NCBI GenBank assembly: GCA_947644545.1
Contig: CANRZW010000025.1
Span: 1 to 54,871 of the forward strand
Direction of reading: 5' to 3'
Length of the DNA: 54,871 nucleotides
Origin: an uncultured Lachnospiraceae bacterium
GTDB lineage: Bacteria; Bacillota; Clostridia; Lachnospirales; Lachnospiraceae
Below, piece by piece: positions 52,472 through 54,871 of this stretch. The position numbers and the translations under genes were made by a program. Every line of letters starts with the position of its first letter. The stretch's first letter is position 1. The notes under the pieces are model-generated. The model searched no databases. It was not told the origin of the DNA and saw nothing but the letters and a program-made list of their open reading frames with translations.

Positions 52472-52876
52472 CGTGCAGTATATTCCTGATTATAATGCAA
52501 ATGGACCGCCGCCGCAACCGGAACATTCATCAAACACACTCTTCCAACGCTTCGATGTAAGTGACGGCCGCGCTCTACGCTGTCCCCCTGTCGGGAAATC
52601 GCGTCCCACGCTTCAGAACAATGCGGCATGCCTGAACCTCCCGCAACCATATTGGAATCTGCATTTGTCTTAATCAACGTATTGATTCCCATCTTCCAAA
52701 AACTGTCTTCCTTTTCATCACGTTCAAAAATAAATTCATCCCCAATGTTATAACAAGGGCAAGCCCCCGCATTAGGATCTGCGCAAAACTGCTGCTGTAA
52801 TTCCGGATATGATTTTTTATCGATTACGGTTACCTTTACTTTGTGTTTCATCTCATAATTCCTCCCTAAATTCTGA

Positions 52877-52904
52877 TTGAAAAATAAGTTTATCGTGATA
52901 TAAT
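52877..52904 (+). promoter_or_regulatory. Promoter of the broken Crp/Fnr gene
   Basis: TTGAAA (52877-52882), 16-nt spacer, TATAAT (52899-52904), about 35 nt before the ATG at 52939. Confidence 0.65.
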
Positions 52905-52938
52905 TTTAGAAAATAATCGCAGAATGAGAGGTGAAATC

Positions 52939-53172
52939 ATGCTTACGCCACGCTATATTTTCTCAGATGATTTCCGACAGTTCTATGACTATTTTCTATC
53001 GCAGCCGCATATTAGGAAAAGCTTTAATAAGGGCGATTATCTTTGACGCCCCGGACAGCCCTATGAAAAATTCATTACATCATTTCCGGTATAGAAATGC
53101 ATTATTCTGACCACGAAAACGGCAAACGCAAAATTATTAGTTTTCACGGAACAGGAACAGTTTTTCCCTGGT
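52939..53172 (+). pseudogene. Broken Crp/Fnr-family regulator gene
   Basis: From ATG 52939 with GAGAGGTG upstream, the frame reads YIFSDDFRQFYDYFLSQPHI, then RKSFNKGDYL, a stop at 53044-53046, then RPGQPYEK. After a 1-nt loss it continues HYIISGIEMHYSDHENGKRK, then IISFHGTGTVFP. This is the start of the cyclic-nucleotide-binding domain of a Crp/Fnr regulator, with TGA where a TGG (Trp) codon is expected. The rest of the effector domain and the helix-turn-helix are missing on this strand. It is divergent from the damaged TIGR04076-family gene, so a regulator-target pair may have decayed together. Confidence 0.65.
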
Positions 53173-53322
53173 CAAAATCAGCAATTTGCTTTATCTGCTC
53201 ACGGTTCATCAGAAACCCTTTGAGCTTCCATTGTTTAAGTATAAAACCAAGTTCGTGTACCATCTGCTTCAAATGATACACAAGCCGGAATACTCTTTTT
53301 CGTAGATAGAGAGGTGAGAAAA

Positions 53323-54135
53323 ATGCGTACATTCTATGTGTCAGACTTAGACGGAACATTATTGAGAAGTAATGAAAAAACATCTGAATATACCAATAAT
53401 GTAATAAATAGTTTGTCTGAAAGAGGGCTGATTTTTTCTTATGCTACTGCCCGTTCGTTGGTAACCGCAAAAAAAGTAACAAGTGGCATAAACGCTAAAA
53501 TTCCTCTGATCGTATACAATGGCGCTTTTGTAATAGATAATCTTACAGAAGATATTTTGATTGAAAACTATTTTGATGACAGGGTGGCTTTTGTGCTGGA
53601 TGATTTGTTTGCAAACAAAGTATATCCTATTGTTTATGCATACATAGACGGTAAGGAGAAATTTTCATTTGTTTCCGAATTATGCACAGATGGAATGCAT
53701 AAGTTCCTGGACAGCAGAAAGGGCGATATCCGTACCAATGAAGTGAGAACCGCAAATGATTTGAAGTCAGGAAATATTTTCTATATCACCTGTATAGATG
53801 AACCGCAGAAACTCGAACCATTATATAAAAAATACAGGCACTCCTACCATTGTGTTTATCAGACGGATATTTATACAAAGGAACAATGGCTCGAAATTAT
53901 GCCTTTGAACGCTTCGAAGGCAAAAGCCATAAAGCAGCTGCAGGCACTTTTGAAATGCGAGAAGTTAGTTGTGTTTGGTGATGGAAAAAATGACATAGAT
54001 ATGTTTGAACTGGCAGATGAAAGCTATGCTGTCCAAAATGCACATGAAGACCTTAAAAGAATTGCAACCTCAATTATTTCCTCGAATGATGAGGATGGTG
54101 TTGCAAAATGGCTTGCTGAAAATTTTGTAGTATAA
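53323..54135 (+). CDS. HAD-superfamily (Cof-type) hydrolase
   Basis: The 270-residue protein has HAD motif I FYVSDLDGTLL (4-14), motif II in SYATARSLV, and motif IV VVFGDGKNDIDMFELAD near residue 223, plus the Cof-type (C2B) cap between motifs II and III. Such enzymes dephosphorylate sugar phosphates or flavin/pyridoxal phosphates; substrate is unknown. Start: ATG at 53323 after AGAGAGGTGAG; a GTG three codons upstream is less likely. The gene is more AT-rich than the core and is flanked by decayed genes, suggesting acquisition. Confidence 0.88.
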   Translation: MRTFYVSDLDGTLLRSNEKTSEYTNNVINSLSERGLIFSYATARSLVTAKKVTSGINAKIPLIVYNGAFVIDNLTEDILIENYFDDRVAFVLDDLFANKVYPIVYAYIDGKEKFSFVSELCTDGMHKFLDSRKGDIRTNEVRTANDLKSGNIFYITCIDEPQKLEPLYKKYRHSYHCVYQTDIYTKEQWLEIMPLNASKAKAIKQLQALLKCEKLVVFGDGKNDIDMFELADESYAVQNAHEDLKRIATSIISSNDEDGVAKWLAENFVV

Positions 54136-54149
54136 TGAATACGTCTAAA

Positions 54150-54302
54150 GAAACGGAATTTTTCGCTCCATAGACACAAAATCTTATGCAGCTTCGTCAC
54201 AGTGTTCGGAAAATAAGCTGTTACAAAAAATAAATTGCTGTTATCTGATCCGACAACAATGTGCAATATTTTACCGTCTTCTGTACGTTCAAAAATGAGA
54301 CA
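54150..54302 (-). pseudogene. C-terminal remnant of a DUF4258-type protein
   Basis: On the minus strand one frame reads LIFERTEDGKILHIVVGSDN followed by SNLFFVTAYFPNTVTK. This matches the last third of DUF4258 proteins (HVV..D...L.ITAYYPd), which are often encoded with YgiT-type zinc-finger antitoxins. The start of the protein and any partner gene are missing. Confidence 0.5.
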
Positions 54303-54336
54303 ACAGACAGCCCCAAATCACAAAGATGCTGCCCGG

Positions 54337-54525
54337 TCAGCGCATTTCCGCACGGCCCGGAGCGTACTTGTGGAACACAGTGTAAAGCCCCGCCTCGATC
54401 TCCCGTTTACGCTTGTTCCGCACCTCGGGCGCAAGAATGGGGGGCAGATTTTCAACAGTGATGGTTCGGCCCTGGAGAGAGGCCGTTTTCACTTCTCTGT
54501 GATAATTGGTTCGAGTATGCGGCAT
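54337..54525 (-). CDS. Small conserved mobile-element protein
   Basis: The 62-residue protein reads MPHTRTNYHREVKTASLQGR, then TITVENLPPIL, then a basic EVRNKRKREIEAGLYTVFHK helix. It is of a type I recall as recurring in Firmicutes conjugative elements and transposons, without known function. The strong ribosome binding site AGGAGG seven nt before ATG at 54525 supports real expression. It is flanked by gene remnants, in line with a degraded mobile element. Confidence 0.65.
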   Translation of the reverse strand: MPHTRTNYHREVKTASLQGRTITVENLPPILAPEVRNKRKREIEAGLYTVFHKYAPGRAEMR

Positions 54526-54671
54526 ATTATATCCTCCTGTGTAAACGGGGGCTGCCCTTCAACTGTGATGTCACTTCATATTGTCCATTTCGATATTGGC
54601 GGAAAGGGACAGATCGAAATGGAGGGGGCGGCTTTGAATAATGAACTGCCGCTGGGCAGATGTTTTTCTGA

Positions 54672-54871
54672 TTATAGAGTTACTTGCCTTTTATGATTGG
54701 TGGAAATCAAAACATAGAATGCAAACCACACAATACAGTGGACAGCCAAAATGCCAACGTCCTTTACCGCCGTTCCCATGTTCCCGGTGGACAGGGCCAT
54801 GATACCATCAAAGGCTGGCTGGGATGGTACGAGATTGCAAATGACCGCCAACGGCCCGCTCGCCCCAATCA
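54672..54871 (-). CDS. C-terminal end of a membrane protein (partial), possibly an ABC-2-type permease
   Basis: The frame enters from the right edge and ends at TAA 54674-54672. Its 65 visible residues include GPLAVICNLVPSQPAFDGIM, then a last hydrophobic helix VGILAVHCIVWFAFYVLIS and a short basic tail. The PSQPAFDG...STG pattern before the final helix is like the end of ABC-2 or YhgE-type permeases. The rest lies outside the window, so the assignment is tentative. Confidence 0.5.
   Translation of the reverse strand, partial: IGASGPLAVICNLVPSQPAFDGIMALSTGNMGTAVKDVGILAVHCIVWFAFYVLISTNHKRQVTL

Larger units (their letters stand above)
52276..52851 (-). pseudogene. TIGR04076-family protein gene with aberrant C-terminus
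   Basis: The first 87 residues (VKVTVIDKKSYPELQQQF, then CADPNAGACPCYNIGDEFIF, then MPHCSEAWDAISR) match small TIGR04076-type proteins. Those normally continue with a YIYTGLQGGSIM-like helix and end near KVMIACCNDGTRPVIFKIE. Here an unrelated reading follows to 52276, rich in Arg/Ser and containing the 18-nt repeat. A second frame over the same stretch reads SVFDECSGCGGGPFAL before a stop. A frameshift or deletion near 52590 is likely. RBS GGGAGG is intact. It is divergent from a broken Crp/Fnr gene. Confidence 0.6.

Noticed and set aside
54235..54696. Plus-strand ORF of 153 codons
   Set aside because: Overlaps the 62-aa minus-strand gene that has AGGAGG, as well as the DUF4258 remnant; reads as a shadow.

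Overview
The window is about 55 kb of a Clostridia chromosome with roughly 50% GC in its core, most likely from the family Lachnospiraceae. The evidence is the gene content: a DUF5717/DUF5716-type gene pair, a YtaF-like sporulation membrane protein, a CIRCE/HrcA-type heat-shock operator, strong AGGAGG ribosome binding sites and a GH2/GH20 glycan locus. The species cannot be named from what is here.

Layout. (1) 1-4,900 is an AT-rich, mosaic island of defence and mobile-element debris, all on the minus strand. It holds a chimeric RelB-tail ORF coupled to a truncated YoeB toxin; an apparently intact type III toxin-antitoxin system of the CptIN kind (45-nt RNA repeats, hairpin, toxin); a 366-aa protein with a PD-(D/E)xK nuclease signature; a frameshifted TIR-type effector gene; and fragments of a conjugative-element module (YqaJ exonuclease start, DDE transposase end). 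(2) 4,900-22,700 is the start of the chromosomal core: ZIP transporter, cyclase, large Lhr-type helicase, CutC, zinc alcohol dehydrogenase, an MFS exporter behind a leader-peptide attenuator, an XRE regulator, tRNA-Val, a CDF transporter, and a GH20-GH2 glycan operon with a divergent AraC regulator. (3) 22,700-28,600 is an envelope-stress-like module: response regulator, histidine kinase, membrane-anchored partner, and an amidase-deacetylase fusion whose promoter carries two 22-nt tandem repeats. (4) 28,600-38,600 holds purB and a four-gene minus-strand cluster (giant DUF5717-like protein, actin/Hsp70-fold DUF5716-like protein, helical-repeat protein, two-TM coiled-coil protein) facing a divergent peptidoglycan-binding SpoIID-like gene. 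This is the best candidate here for an undescribed system. (5) 38,700-52,300 is housekeeping: htpG with a CIRCE operator, metallo-hydrolases, a PrsA-like foldase, PHP phosphoesterase, ilvE, folA-thyA, a beta-CASP nuclease, ytaF, a Ca-type P-ATPase and greA. (6) 52,300-54,871 is a second decayed zone: a divergent pair of broken genes (TIGR04076 family and Crp/Fnr), an intact HAD hydrolase, a DUF4258 remnant, a small mobile-element-type protein and the end of a membrane protein.

The strongest regulatory observations are the RNA antitoxin repeats (1438-1537), the attenuator before the MFS gene (14164-14330), the CIRCE site directly upstream of the htpG -35 box (41046-41072), and the tandem repeats next to the amidase promoter (24258-24301). 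All assignments come from reading the sequence and from memory of protein families; no database search was run.
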